Notes: generated by a model from the letters alone, not told the origin. Positions 25,616 through 33,520 are shown, numbered from the stretch's first letter. The stretch is DNA of 34,371 nucleotides from Dechloromonas aromatica (nom. nud.) (GCA_017848965.1 JAFIHA010000051.1:1-34371), one strand, 5' to 3'. Program-made: numbers and translations.

Positions 25616-26424
25616 ACGGCCTCCGCGTGGTCGCTGCGGTGATCGACGGCGCGCACCGGGAAACCGTAGAGGCTGGCCAGGGTTTCCGCCGTCAGTTCGA
25701 GCGCGGGATGGACATGCAGGCGGCGATTCAGGCACCAGACCCGGCGCGCCTGGCGGCTGATCAGGCTGAGGTCGTGCGAGACGACGAGTAGCGGCATCTG
25801 CCGATTGAGTTCGCCGAGCAGCGTATAGAGCGCTTCCTGGCCGGCCGGGTCGATGCTGGCCGTCGGTTCGTCGAGCAGCAGCAGGCGCGGCTTGCCGGCC
25901 AGGGCACGGGCGATCAGCGCGCGCTGCATCTCGCCGCCGGAGAGGGCGCCGAGGCGGCGCCGGCTGAGCTTGGCGATGCCGCAGCGGGTCAGCGCTTCGT
26001 CGACCGCTGCCTGATCGGCCGCCGTTGGCCGCCAGCCGGGATGCCAGCCGGGGGGCTGGCGGCCCTGCAGCACCATGCCGCCGACGTCGATCGGAAAGCG
26101 CCGGTCGAAACGGCCGTGCTGCGGAACGTAACCGACGGCGGCGCGGGTCGCCGCCGGGGCGCCGCCGAGCAGTGTGACGCCGCCGCCGGTCGGCGTCAGC
26201 AGGCCGAGGATCAGGTGCAGCAGGGTGCTCTTGCCGGCGCCGTTGGGGCCGACCAGAACGACGAAGTCGTCGGCGGCCAGTACGGCGTTCAGGTCGTCGA
26301 GCACCATCTGTTCGCCGCGGGCGAAAGACAGGTGTTCGAGGACGATGGCCGGCGCGGCGATCAACCGCGTAGCGCCATCACCCAACGACTGAGTCGTGTC
26401 GCAAGCGCGGAGCTCAGCATTCAT
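25612..26424 (-). CDS. znuC: Zinc ABC transporter ATP-binding protein (ZnuC type)
   Basis: This is a 270-residue ATPase. It has Walker A GPNGAGKST, the Q-loop region GYVPQHG, the signature ALSGGEMQR, Walker B LLLLDEPTA and H-switch VVSHD. It powers the permease. The start at 26424 is uncertain: an in-frame TTG at 26466 would add 14 residues and fit directly behind znuA. It is in operon with znuA (upstream) and znuB (4-base overlap). Confidence 0.92.
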   Translation of the reverse strand: MNAELRACDTTQSLGDGATRLIAAPAIVLEHLSFARGEQMVLDDLNAVLAADDFVVLVGPNGAGKSTLLHLILGLLTPTGGGVTLLGGAPAATRAAVGYVPQHGRFDRRFPIDVGGMVLQGRQPPGWHPGWRPTAADQAAVDEALTRCGIAKLSRRRLGALSGGEMQRALIARALAGKPRLLLLDEPTASIDPAGQEALYTLLGELNRQMPLLVVSHDLSLISRQARRVWCLNRRLHVHPALELTAETLASLYGFPVRAVDHRSDHAEAV

Positions 26425-26469
26425 GCGGCTGCACAAGGAGAAACAAGCGGTCAACTGAGGTTTCAAGGT

Positions 26470-27333
26470 TCATTGCAGGACGCGGGCGAAGGTTTCGCCG
26501 ACGCGGCGCAGGTTGGCGAGGTAATCGGGCGCCAGCGGATCGACCGCCAGCACTTCGCCGCCGATGGCGCTGGCGACGGTTTCCGCCTCGCGCCGGGAGA
26601 ATTGCTGCTGGACGAAGATGACGCGGATCTGCCGGCGCTTCGCTTCGTCGATCAGGCGCGCCAGGGTTTGCGGCCCCGGTTCCTTCCAGCCGGCCTCGAT
26701 CGGAATCTGGGTGAGGCCGTAGGCGTCGGCGAAATAGCCCCACGACGGATGGAAGACCATGAAATGGCGTTGCTGCTTGCCGGCCAGACGCTGCCGCAAT
26801 TCGCCGTCGAGCGCCTGCAGGTCGCTGACGAAACGCTCGTGGTTGCGTTCGAAATCGGCGCGCAACTCGGGCCGGACGGCGATCAGCGCATCGCGGATGC
26901 GGGCGGCCATGCGGATCACCAGCGGCGGCGCCAGCCAGGTGTGGGGGTCGGCTTCGCCTTTGCCGTGGGCGTGACCATCGTGGCTGCCGGGCTGGTCGAT
27001 CGGGCGCAGGGGCAGGCCGTCGCGCAGGTCGATCAGGCGCAGTCCGGGCAGCGCCTGCTGCAGGCGGGGCAGCCAGGCCTTCTCGAACGGCACGCCGATG
27101 CGGAAATAAAGCGGCGCGGCAGCCAGTGCCTGCATCTGTTTCGGCGTCGGTTCGTAGCTGGCCGGGCTCTTGCCGGGCGGCACCAGGACGACGGCCCGGA
27201 CATGCTCGCCGCCGATGCGTTCGACGAAGGTCTGCATCGGCAGCAGGCTGACACCGACGGTCAGCGGCTCGGCGCGGGCGAGGCTGGCGCAGAGGACGAG
27301 GCAGAAGGCCAGGATGCGACGGGAGAGAGACAT
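26470..27333 (-). CDS. znuA: Periplasmic zinc-binding protein (ZnuA type)
   Basis: This is a 287-residue protein with a signal peptide (about 1-21). It belongs to the cluster A-I metal-binding family, with VSLLPMQTFVERIGGE near the start, a short His-rich loop (HDGHAHGKGEADPHTW) and further ligand histidine/aspartate contexts (FMVFHPSWGYFA, LAPDY). The His-rich loop marks a zinc rather than manganese binder. It is the first gene of the znuACB operon; the Zur-like box at 27369-27385 overlaps its promoter region. Confidence 0.93.
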   Translation of the reverse strand: MSLSRRILAFCLVLCASLARAEPLTVGVSLLPMQTFVERIGGEHVRAVVLVPPGKSPASYEPTPKQMQALAAAPLYFRIGVPFEKAWLPRLQQALPGLRLIDLRDGLPLRPIDQPGSHDGHAHGKGEADPHTWLAPPLVIRMAARIRDALIAVRPELRADFERNHERFVSDLQALDGELRQRLAGKQQRHFMVFHPSWGYFADAYGLTQIPIEAGWKEPGPQTLARLIDEAKRRQIRVIFVQQQFSRREAETVASAIGGEVLAVDPLAPDYLANLRRVGETFARVLQ

Positions 27334-27368
27334 GGGAAGGACCTCGACGGGAATTGCGCGAATTCGTG

Positions 27369-27385
27369 ATGTTATAACATAACAT
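27369..27385. promoter_or_regulatory. Zur box upstream of znuACB
   Basis: ATGTTAT-AAC-ATAACAT has perfect 7-bp arms around 3 bases, the same 7-3-7 layout as the E. coli Zur site. It lies 36 bases before the znuA start. Zinc-dependent repression of the operon is expected. Confidence 0.85.
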
Positions 27386-27440
27386 TTTCACGATAAAGCG
27401 CCGACCGCAGCTTTCGCGTTTTTCTTGCCTGGTCTCCCCC

Positions 27441-27548
27441 GAAAAGGCGAAAGCCCCGTACCGGAGGGGGAGTACGGGGCTTTCTGGACGGTCCGGGGAG
27501 TCGGGGGAGAGGGAGGTGACCGTCAGGGCTGATGTCTGTTCAGCACAT
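27441..27548 (-). ncRNA. Candidate small RNA, copy A (two hairpins with C-rich loops)
   Basis: This ~108-nt minus-strand RNA begins after a -10 TATTCT (27555-27560) and -35 TTGCCG (27578-27583) with a 17-base spacer. It folds into hairpin 1 (arms 27487-27493 and 27518-27524, GACGGTC/GACCGTC; loop with CCTCCCTCTCCCCC) and hairpin 2 (arms 27450-27461 and 27472-27483; 12 bp, C-rich loop), then a T-rich end (CTTTCGCCTTTTC). The C-rich loops could pair with ribosome-binding sites. A second copy is at 29789-29894. It lies between the MFS stop and the znuA promoter. The function is not shown; it could also be a 3'-end element of the MFS transcript. Confidence 0.7.
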
Positions 27549-27554
27549 GGGTTC

Positions 27555-27610
27555 AGAATAAGTAGGCGGCCGGCCGGCGGCAAGTAACGGTTTGCAACGG
27601 CGCGTATCGG
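27555..27610 (-). promoter_or_regulatory. Conserved promoter and upstream box of small RNA copy A
   Basis: The -10 and -35 hexamers at 27555-27560 and 27578-27583 are followed upstream by a block (about 27580-27610) almost identical to that of copy B. It includes GTTGC-N5-GTTAC, two half-sites one helical turn apart, which could bind a response regulator. Confidence 0.55.
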
Positions 27611-27632
27611 TCCGTGGTCGCCGTCGCGCCGT

Positions 27633-28841
27633 TCAGTTCTGCGGGCAGGCGCAAGGCGCAACGGCGCCCCCGGCGTCGCGCCGCTGCACTGCCTTGAGCA
27701 GGAAGAGCAGGGCGCTGCCGGCGAGCATCACTGCCGCCGCCAGGTAGAGGCCGACCGCGTAGTCGCCGGCGCGGCCCGCCGCCAGCCAGCCGGTGATCGC
27801 CGGGCCGAGGATCTGCGCCAGGCCGTAGGAAAGCGTCATCTTGCCCATCATCTTCGCCGGTCGCGTCGGGTAGTAGCGGCCGGCCATGGTCAGGACCAGG
27901 CTGACCATGCCGATGAAGGTGCCGCCGAACAGCATTGCCCCGGCCAGCGCCGGCAGCAGGCCGCCGGCCAATGGCAGCAGGATGCCGACGATCTGCAGCA
28001 GCGCGGCGAGGATCAGCGCGTTCAGCTCGCCCGTGCGGCGGGCGACGAAATCCCAGACGATGCAGGCCGGTGCCGCCGCCAGGCCGAGCGCCAGGAAGAC
28101 CAGCGTGCCGCTGCCGGAGAGGCCGGGCAGGCGGTCAACGATGGCGACGATGAAGGTGGCGCTGACCACGTAACCGACCCCGGCGCAGAAATAGGCGGCC
28201 ATGAACAGACGCAGGAAGAGCGGCGACGGTGGGTTGTCCTCAAGCTTTTCGCCACTGCGCGTGACGCCGCTGGTGTCGGGCGGCGGCAGCCAGCGCAGCG
28301 CCGGCACGGCGAGCAGGGCGCCGAGCGCGGTCAGCGCGAACCACTGTTGGCGCCAGTCCAGCCACTGCTGCATCAGCGCCACGGCGGCGGCGCAGCCGGC
28401 GATGCCGAGCCCGATGCCGGCGAAGTGGATGCCCAGCTCGCTACGGTGCTTATGGCGGATCAGCCAGTTGAGGATGAGGCCGGTGCCGAACAGCATCGCC
28501 GCCGCGCTGCTCAGGCCGGCGACGAAGCGCGACACCGCCCACAGCCAGGGTTCGCTGGTCAGTCCCATCAGTGCGGTGCTGGCCACGGCGAGCAGCATGC
28601 CGAGGCGGAACAGGCGGTCCTTCAGCACCAGATCGCTGATCAGCGAAGCGAGCAGGGCGCCGCTCAGGTAGCCGCCGTAGTTGATCGCCGCCAGCCAGCC
28701 GGCGTCGGCGACGCCGAGTCCGGCCTGCTGCTGCATCAGCGGCAGCAGCGGCGTGTAGGCGAAACGGGCCACGCCAAGCGCCAGCAGCAGGCTGAAGATG
28801 CCGGCGCCCAGGACTTTCAGTCGTTGTCGTTGGTCGGTCAT
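27633..28841 (-). CDS. YbfB/YjiJ-type MFS transporter
   Basis: This is a 402-residue membrane protein with about 12 TM helices, opening with VLGAGIFSLLLALGVARFAYTPLLPLM, the signature of the YbfB/YjiJ family of major facilitators. Its substrate is unknown. It is divergent from a LysR regulator (100-base shared promoter region), which probably controls it. Its C-terminus is Cys/Ala rich (APCACPQN). Small RNA copy A follows its stop codon by 17 bases. Confidence 0.9.
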   Translation of the reverse strand: MTDQRQRLKVLGAGIFSLLLALGVARFAYTPLLPLMQQQAGLGVADAGWLAAINYGGYLSGALLASLISDLVLKDRLFRLGMLLAVASTALMGLTSEPWLWAVSRFVAGLSSAAAMLFGTGLILNWLIRHKHRSELGIHFAGIGLGIAGCAAAVALMQQWLDWRQQWFALTALGALLAVPALRWLPPPDTSGVTRSGEKLEDNPPSPLFLRLFMAAYFCAGVGYVVSATFIVAIVDRLPGLSGSGTLVFLALGLAAAPACIVWDFVARRTGELNALILAALLQIVGILLPLAGGLLPALAGAMLFGGTFIGMVSLVLTMAGRYYPTRPAKMMGKMTLSYGLAQILGPAITGWLAAGRAGDYAVGLYLAAAVMLAGSALLFLLKAVQRRDAGGAVAPCACPQN

Positions 28842-28941
28842 TGTTGTTGTCTCCTCGGTTGGTGAAACAACGATAAACGGGCTAAGCTATCGCTGCAATT
28901 GATTTGTTCAGATACAACCGTTCGTTTTCGGAGATTGATTT

Positions 28942-29790
28942 ATGGAGCTGGTCGCCCTCAGGACTTTCCAGGCGGTGGTCGAGGAAGGCGGGATCCTCGC
29001 CGCGGCGCGCAAGCTGAACACCGTGCAGTCCAACGTCACCGCGCGCATCCGCCGGCTGGAAGAGGAGCTCGGCGCCGAATTGTTCTTCCGCAAGGGGCGC
29101 GGGCTGGAACTGGCGCCGCCCGGCCGCGTCCTGCTCGACTACAGCCGCCGCCTGCTGATGCTGGAGCGGCAGACGGCGGTGGCGGTACGCCAGGTCGGCG
29201 AGGCGACCGGCGAATTGCGCATCGGCGCCATGGAAACCTTTGCCGCGCTGCACCTGCCGCGTGCCCTGAAAGCGGTGCGCGCCGCCCACCCCGGCATCGA
29301 GCTGCGCGTATTCACCGATACCAGCGCCCGCCTCGCCGACCGGGTGATCCAGCACAAGCTCGACTGCGCCTGCATCGCCGGGCCGGTGATTCACCCGGAA
29401 CTGGAATTCAGCGAACTGCTGGTCGAGGAACTGGTGCAGGTCCATGCCGCTGGCCACGATCCGCTGCAGCAGCCGTTGATCCTGTTCCGTGAAGGTTGCG
29501 CCTACCGCACCCGGGCGCTTGCCTGGCAGCGCAGCCAGGGGCATGCGCTGGCCGACGCGATGGAATTCGGCACCCTGGAGGGCATCCTCGGCTGCGTCGC
29601 GGTCGGCCTCGGCTGGACGTTGATGCCACGGCGCGTCGTCGAGCAGTCGCCGCATGCGGCGGATCTGGTGGTTGAAACAGTGCCGCCGGCAATCGCCGCC
29701 GTCCCGACCGGCATGATCCGCCTGCGCGAGGCGCCGCCGCTGGCGGCGTTGGCGACGCTGGCCGCGGCGCTGGCGGAAGGCGCCGCCTGA
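28942..29790 (+). CDS. LysR-family transcriptional regulator
   Basis: This is a 282-residue protein. The N-terminal winged helix-turn-helix (about 1-60, ELVALRTFQAVVEEGGILAAARKLNTVQSNVTARIRRLE region) is followed by a substrate-binding domain (about 88-275) with the usual LRIGAMET start. It is divergent from the MFS transporter and probably autoregulates and activates it. A GGAG site precedes the ATG. The stop codon lies inside the start of small RNA copy B on the other strand. Confidence 0.94.
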   Translation: MELVALRTFQAVVEEGGILAAARKLNTVQSNVTARIRRLEEELGAELFFRKGRGLELAPPGRVLLDYSRRLLMLERQTAVAVRQVGEATGELRIGAMETFAALHLPRALKAVRAAHPGIELRVFTDTSARLADRVIQHKLDCACIAGPVIHPELEFSELLVEELVQVHAAGHDPLQQPLILFREGCAYRTRALAWQRSQGHALADAMEFGTLEGILGCVAVGLGWTLMPRRVVEQSPHAADLVVETVPPAIAAVPTGMIRLREAPPLAALATLAAALAEGAA

Positions 29791-29894
29791 AAAGGCGAAA
29801 GCCCCGTACCGGGGGGAGTACGAGGCTTTCTGGACGGTCTGTTGGGGTCGGGGGAGAGGGAGGTGACCGTCAGGCTGATGTCTGGTCAGCGCAT
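29789..29894 (-). ncRNA. Candidate small RNA, copy B (two hairpins with C-rich loops)
   Basis: This is the second copy of the 27441-27548 element, ~106 nt on the minus strand. Promoter elements are TATTCT (29901-29906) and TTGCCG (29924-29929), again 17 bases apart. Hairpin 1 arms are 29833-29839 and 29865-29871, unchanged. Hairpin 2 arms are 29798-29809 and 29818-29829, with one change that becomes a U-G pair on the minus-strand RNA but a C-A mismatch on the plus strand. It lies after draG (stop at 29986) and begins at the LysR stop. Confidence 0.7.
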
Positions 29895-29900
29895 GAGTTC

Positions 29901-29956
29901 AGAATAAGGAGCCGGCCCGCCGGCGGCAAGTAACGGTTTGCAACAGCGCGTATCGG
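29901..29956 (-). promoter_or_regulatory. Conserved promoter and upstream box of small RNA copy B
   Basis: The same -10/-35 arrangement and upstream GTTGC-N5-GTTAC block as copy A. The block from about 29926 to 29956 differs from copy A at about one position. Confidence 0.55.
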
Positions 29957-29985
29957 CCTGTGTTGTGGCCGCTCGGCGGGGCAGT

Positions 29986-30939
29986 TCAGACGGGCGTTTC
30001 GGCGAGACGCAGCAACGCCTCCGCCTGCTTTTCGCAGCGTACCCGGGTCAGTTCGTCGAGGCTGCGCAGCCAGCGCCGGGGAATCGCCTCCAGCCCGTAG
30101 CGGGCGCCGGCCAGCATGCCGGCGATGGCGCCGGTGGTGTCGGCGTCGCCACCGCGATTGACGATGTCGATCAGGCAATCCTCGAAGCATTCGGTGGCGA
30201 ACAGCGACTGGAATACCGCCTGCACGGTATCGACGATGTAGCCGGATGGATTCTCGGCGTGTTTGCGGTCCCAGGCGTAGCAGGGAAAGTCGGCGACCAG
30301 GCGGGCGGCGCGTTCGCGTTCGACGCTCAGCGCGTCGCGCCCGGCGAGAAAATCCTGGACCATGAAGACCAGCGTCTCGCAGGCCGCGTCGGACACCGCG
30401 TTGTGGTGGGTGACATGGGCCTGGGCGCGGCTGGCGGCGATCACCTGTTCCGGTGAGCGCCCGTAGCAGGCGAGCGCCACCGGCAGCACGCGCATGGCGG
30501 CGCCGTTGCCGGCGTCGTGTTCGGACGGCGGCGCCTCCGGGTGGCGGCTCTTGCGGAAGCTCACCAGATTGCGGCGCACGGTGTTGCCGATGTCGACCGG
30601 CTTGCCGCGCATCCAGGCGTCGAAGGCCTCGGCGGCGGCCAGCGCGTCGACCTTGCCGGCGGCGAGGATGGCCTCGCCGAGCGCCAGCGACATCGTCGTG
30701 TCGTCGGTGACCTGGCCGGGCTTCAGGCGCAGCCAGCCGCCGCCCCGGATTTCGTCGTGGACGCCGTACTGCAGGCGGATTTCCGCCGGCGTCATGAACT
30801 CGACGGTGGCGCCCAGCGCGTCGCCGATCGCCAGGCCGAGATAGGCGGCGATCGCCCGTTCCTGCAGCGGCGGGCGTTCCTGGGTGACGCGCCGACGGAC
30901 CGGCGCGTTGCGGGCAATCAGTTCTCCGGACCAAAACAT
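29986..30939 (-). CDS. draG: DraG, ADP-ribosyl-dinitrogenase reductase hydrolase
   Basis: This is a 317-residue all-helical ADP-ribosylglycohydrolase. It has AAYLGLAIGDALGATVEFMT, the metal-binding TDDTTMSLALGE, GNTVRRN and GDADTTGAIAGML. It closely resembles Rhodospirillum rubrum DraG. It removes ADP-ribose from NifH, switching nitrogenase back on. The start is uncertain: the ATG at 30939 lies inside the nifQ coding end (22-base overlap) and has no clear ribosome-binding site. It is the last gene of the nifO operon, and the partner draT is 12.5 kb away. Confidence 0.92.
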   Translation of the reverse strand: MFWSGELIARNAPVRRRVTQERPPLQERAIAAYLGLAIGDALGATVEFMTPAEIRLQYGVHDEIRGGGWLRLKPGQVTDDTTMSLALGEAILAAGKVDALAAAEAFDAWMRGKPVDIGNTVRRNLVSFRKSRHPEAPPSEHDAGNGAAMRVLPVALACYGRSPEQVIAASRAQAHVTHHNAVSDAACETLVFMVQDFLAGRDALSVERERAARLVADFPCYAWDRKHAENPSGYIVDTVQAVFQSLFATECFEDCLIDIVNRGGDADTTGAIAGMLAGARYGLEAIPRRWLRSLDELTRVRCEKQAEALLRLAETPV

Positions 30940-31490
30940 TTTGCGTGATCGGCGCAGACGCCGCAGGAAGGGGCAGGGCAGACATAAATGCCCTCGCGCG
31001 CGCAGAACTGGCGATAGAGGAATTTCTTCCACTTCATGTCGCCCGTGTTGGCGGCGGCGAGAGCCGGGAAATTGATGAGCATCAGTCGGCTCAGCTCGGC
31101 ACGGTCGTTGAGGCCGAGATCCTGCCACAGGTGGTCGCGGCCGACGCAGGCGGCGGTCAGGATGTCCACCATCCAGGCGGCGCTGGCCAGGTCGGGGGCG
31201 AGGTGATCGCGCAGCAGGCGCTGCAGTTCCTCGGCTTCCGGCAGGTCGAGCCGGGAATCGGCCGCTGGCGGCAGCGGGCAGCCGGGGAAATAATCGCGCA
31301 GCAGCGCCGCGTGACGTTCGGCGCCAAGGCCGAGGTCGGCGGGCAGGCAACCCTCGCCGGCCGCCTGCCCGGCGAGCAGGCTGGCCAGCAAGGGCCGGTT
31401 CGCATCGTCGCGCGCCGCGGCGCCGGCCGGCGCGGCCAGCAGGCCGGCCTGCAGCAGCGAACGCCAGGGCAGACGATCCGGACCGTTCAT
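30918..31490 (-). CDS. nifQ: NifQ, molybdenum donor for FeMo-co synthesis
   Basis: This is a 190-residue protein with the NifQ C-terminal metal motif C171-x4-C176-x2-C179-x5-C185. A helical core includes FPALAAANTGDMKWKKFLYRQFC. NifQ carries a [Mo-Fe3-S4] cluster and hands molybdenum to the NifEN/NifH assembly. It lies after the Shethna-II gene, 7 bases away, and overlaps draG at the end. The GTG at 31493 or ATG at 31490 could be the start. Confidence 0.93.
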   Translation of the reverse strand: MNGPDRLPWRSLLQAGLLAAPAGAAARDDANRPLLASLLAGQAAGEGCLPADLGLGAERHAALLRDYFPGCPLPPAADSRLDLPEAEELQRLLRDHLAPDLASAAWMVDILTAACVGRDHLWQDLGLNDRAELSRLMLINFPALAAANTGDMKWKKFLYRQFCAREGIYVCPAPSCGVCADHAKCFGPEN

Positions 31491-31497
31491 CACCGAC

Positions 31498-31860
31498 TCA
31501 CTTGCTCGGGTACTCGATCAGCAGGTCCTCGTCGCGCAGCACCATCTGGCAGGCGAGACGCCACTGGGTCGGGCAGAGGTCGTCGACCAGCATCTTGTCG
31601 ACTTCGGCCTGGGTGATCTTGCCCATTTCGCGCAGCACGCGGATTTCGTGGTCGGTCAGCGGCGCGCCCATCGGGCTGCGCTTGGCATCGACCGACGAGA
31701 CCTTGACCAGGCAGGTGCCGCAGTCGCCGTTTTCGCAACCGAAATCGATCGGGATGTGGTGTTCCTTGGCCAGCGTGAGCACGGTCTGGGTACGGCTGCC
31801 GGCGACGGCATAAACGGTTTTGTCCTTGTGCAGCGGACTGCTGAAAGTGATGAGCGCCAT
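31498..31860 (-). CDS. Shethna protein II (FeSII) type 2Fe-2S protective ferredoxin
   Basis: This is a 120-residue [2Fe-2S] ferredoxin. Cluster ligands are C42, C47, C50 and C104, with context FGCENGDCGTCLVK. The start (ITFSSPL), the LTDHE insert and the RLACQ...DEDLLIEY end match A. vinelandii Shethna protein II, as I recall it. That protein binds nitrogenase under oxygen stress and locks it in a protected, inactive complex. It is next to nifQ and downstream of a second 2Fe-2S ferredoxin and a flavodiiron protein, which supports an O2-protection role. Confidence 0.88.
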   Translation of the reverse strand: MALITFSSPLHKDKTVYAVAGSRTQTVLTLAKEHHIPIDFGCENGDCGTCLVKVSSVDAKRSPMGAPLTDHEIRVLREMGKITQAEVDKMLVDDLCPTQWRLACQMVLRDEDLLIEYPSK

Positions 31861-31944
31861 GTTGTTTCCTTCGGGTTGAGCGGGTTAGTGGGGTTTCTCT
31901 GTTGTAGTTGGGGTGAAGCTTTGCTTTTAATCTTGTCCGGTGAT

Positions 31945-32232
31945 TCAGGCGGGCTTGACGACGATCTCGCCGCCCAGGATCTGCGCCTGACAGGCCAGCC
32001 GGTGACCGCGCGGCGCCATGTTGTCCTTCAGCACCTGGTCTTCGAGGACGCTCGGCGGGGCGAGGTTTTCGCCGCCCGAGACGACCTTGGTCAGGCAGGT
32101 GCAGCATTCGCCTTCGCGGCAGCCGTAGGTGATGCCGGCGCCGACCTTTTCCGAGACTTCGATGAGTCGGGTGCCGGCCGGGACGGTGACGGCGACGCCG
32201 ATGTCTTCGAAGGTGACTTTCGCTTTGGGCAT
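31945..32232 (-). CDS. 2Fe-2S ferredoxin in the nifO operon
   Basis: This is a 95-residue plant-type ferredoxin with ligands C38, C43, C46 and C81 (YGCREGECCTC and RLACQ). An extra cysteine (C44) sits within the loop. It is 16 bases after the flavodiiron gene and before the Shethna-II gene, and probably reduces the flavodiiron protein or serves nitrogenase. The short length is typical of nif-associated 2Fe-2S ferredoxins. Confidence 0.87.
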   Translation of the reverse strand: MPKAKVTFEDIGVAVTVPAGTRLIEVSEKVGAGITYGCREGECCTCLTKVVSGGENLAPPSVLEDQVLKDNMAPRGHRLACQAQILGGEIVVKPA

Positions 32233-32248
32233 TTTGTTCTCTCCAGGT

Positions 32249-33520
32249 TCAGGCCAGTTCGGCCATGTCGATGACGCGGGTTTCGAGACGGCCGGTCAGA
32301 TGGCGCGCCAGTTGTTCGCCGAGGTCGCGGCAGGCCGCCAGCTCGCCGGTGTCGGGGACGAGCTTGATGCGCAGGCCTTCCACCGGCACGCGCAGCTTGA
32401 GGCCGCGCAGGCGGTCTTCGATCAGCCGCACCGCCTCGCCGCTCCAGCCGTAGGAACCGAAGGCGGCACCGAGCTTGCCCTTGACGTTGACCGTGGTCAG
32501 CGACGACAGCACGTCCCACACCGGCTTGACCGCGTCGCCGTTGATCGTCGGGCTGCCGAAGGCGAGCGCGTCGGCTTCCTCGATCAGGTCGGTGAACACG
32601 CCGGCCTCGCCGCCTTCGAGGTCATAGAGCGAGACGCGCACGCCACCCAGGGCCTCGGCGCCGGCGGCGAGCGCCTCGGCCATGCGGCGGGTGTTGCCGT
32701 AGGCCGAGATGTAGAAGACGAGCAGGGTCTTTTCCACCCGCGCTTCGTTGAACAGGCGCGGTGTTGCCAGCTCGCGGTAGCGGTGCACGTAATCGCGCGG
32801 CTGCTGGCGCAGGATCGGCCCGTGCGCCGGGGCGATCACCGTCAGTTCGAGCGGCTCGATCAGCGCCACCGCGTCGAGCACATGCTCGCGGAAGGGGCGC
32901 ATGATGTGAGCGTAGTAATACTCGAACGAGAAGCGAAAATCGCCGACGCGGTCGCTGAACAGGCGCGGATCGCAGAAGTGGCAACCGAAGATGTCGCCGG
33001 AGAACAGGATGCCGTCCTCGACCAGGTAGGTGCACTGCGTGTCCGGCCAGTGCAGGTAAGGCGTGTGCAGGAAGCGCAGCGTGCGGCCGCCGAGATCGAC
33101 GCTGTCGTCGGTAGTCACCGGGATGTACTCGGGCGGCTTGCCGCCGGCCGGTTTCAACAGCGCCTTCAGCATCATCTGCGCCCGGCTCGACAGATAGACC
33201 CGCGCCTGTGGCGCGCGGCGCAGCAGTTCGGGCAGGGCGCCGCTGTGGTCCGGTTCCAGATGGTTGAGGACGATGGTGGTGATTTCGGCGTAATCGGCGA
33301 CCGACTCCAGACGGCGGAAGAAATCGTCGGAGAAACTCTCCTTGACCGTGTCGATCACCGCCACGCCGGTTTCGCCGCGCACCACGTAGGCGTTGTAGGT
33401 GGTCCCGTTGGCCGTCTTCAGGATGATGTCGAAACTGCGCAGATGCGGATCGAGGGCGCCCACCCAGTGGACGCCCGGGGCGATCTCGACGGCAGAATCA
33501 GTGTGTGCCGCAAGCGGCAT
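32249..33520 (-). CDS. Flavodiiron protein (A-type flavoprotein)
   Basis: This is a 423-residue two-domain enzyme. The N-terminal beta-lactamase-like domain (about 1-260) carries the diiron ligands HLEPDH (H87, E89, D91), a downstream SGDIFG aspartate and APAHGP histidine. A C-terminal flavodoxin domain (about 265-415) has the FMN loop SAYGNTRRM and GSPTINGD. Such proteins reduce O2 to water or NO to N2O. It overlaps nifO by 23 bases and belongs to the same nif operon, so oxygen removal for nitrogenase is likely. The ATG at 33520 is chosen; a longer frame adds 19 low-complexity residues. Confidence 0.92.
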   Translation of the reverse strand: MPLAAHTDSAVEIAPGVHWVGALDPHLRSFDIILKTANGTTYNAYVVRGETGVAVIDTVKESFSDDFFRRLESVADYAEITTIVLNHLEPDHSGALPELLRRAPQARVYLSSRAQMMLKALLKPAGGKPPEYIPVTTDDSVDLGGRTLRFLHTPYLHWPDTQCTYLVEDGILFSGDIFGCHFCDPRLFSDRVGDFRFSFEYYYAHIMRPFREHVLDAVALIEPLELTVIAPAHGPILRQQPRDYVHRYRELATPRLFNEARVEKTLLVFYISAYGNTRRMAEALAAGAEALGGVRVSLYDLEGGEAGVFTDLIEEADALAFGSPTINGDAVKPVWDVLSSLTTVNVKGKLGAAFGSYGWSGEAVRLIEDRLRGLKLRVPVEGLRIKLVPDTGELAACRDLGEQLARHLTGRLETRVIDMAELA

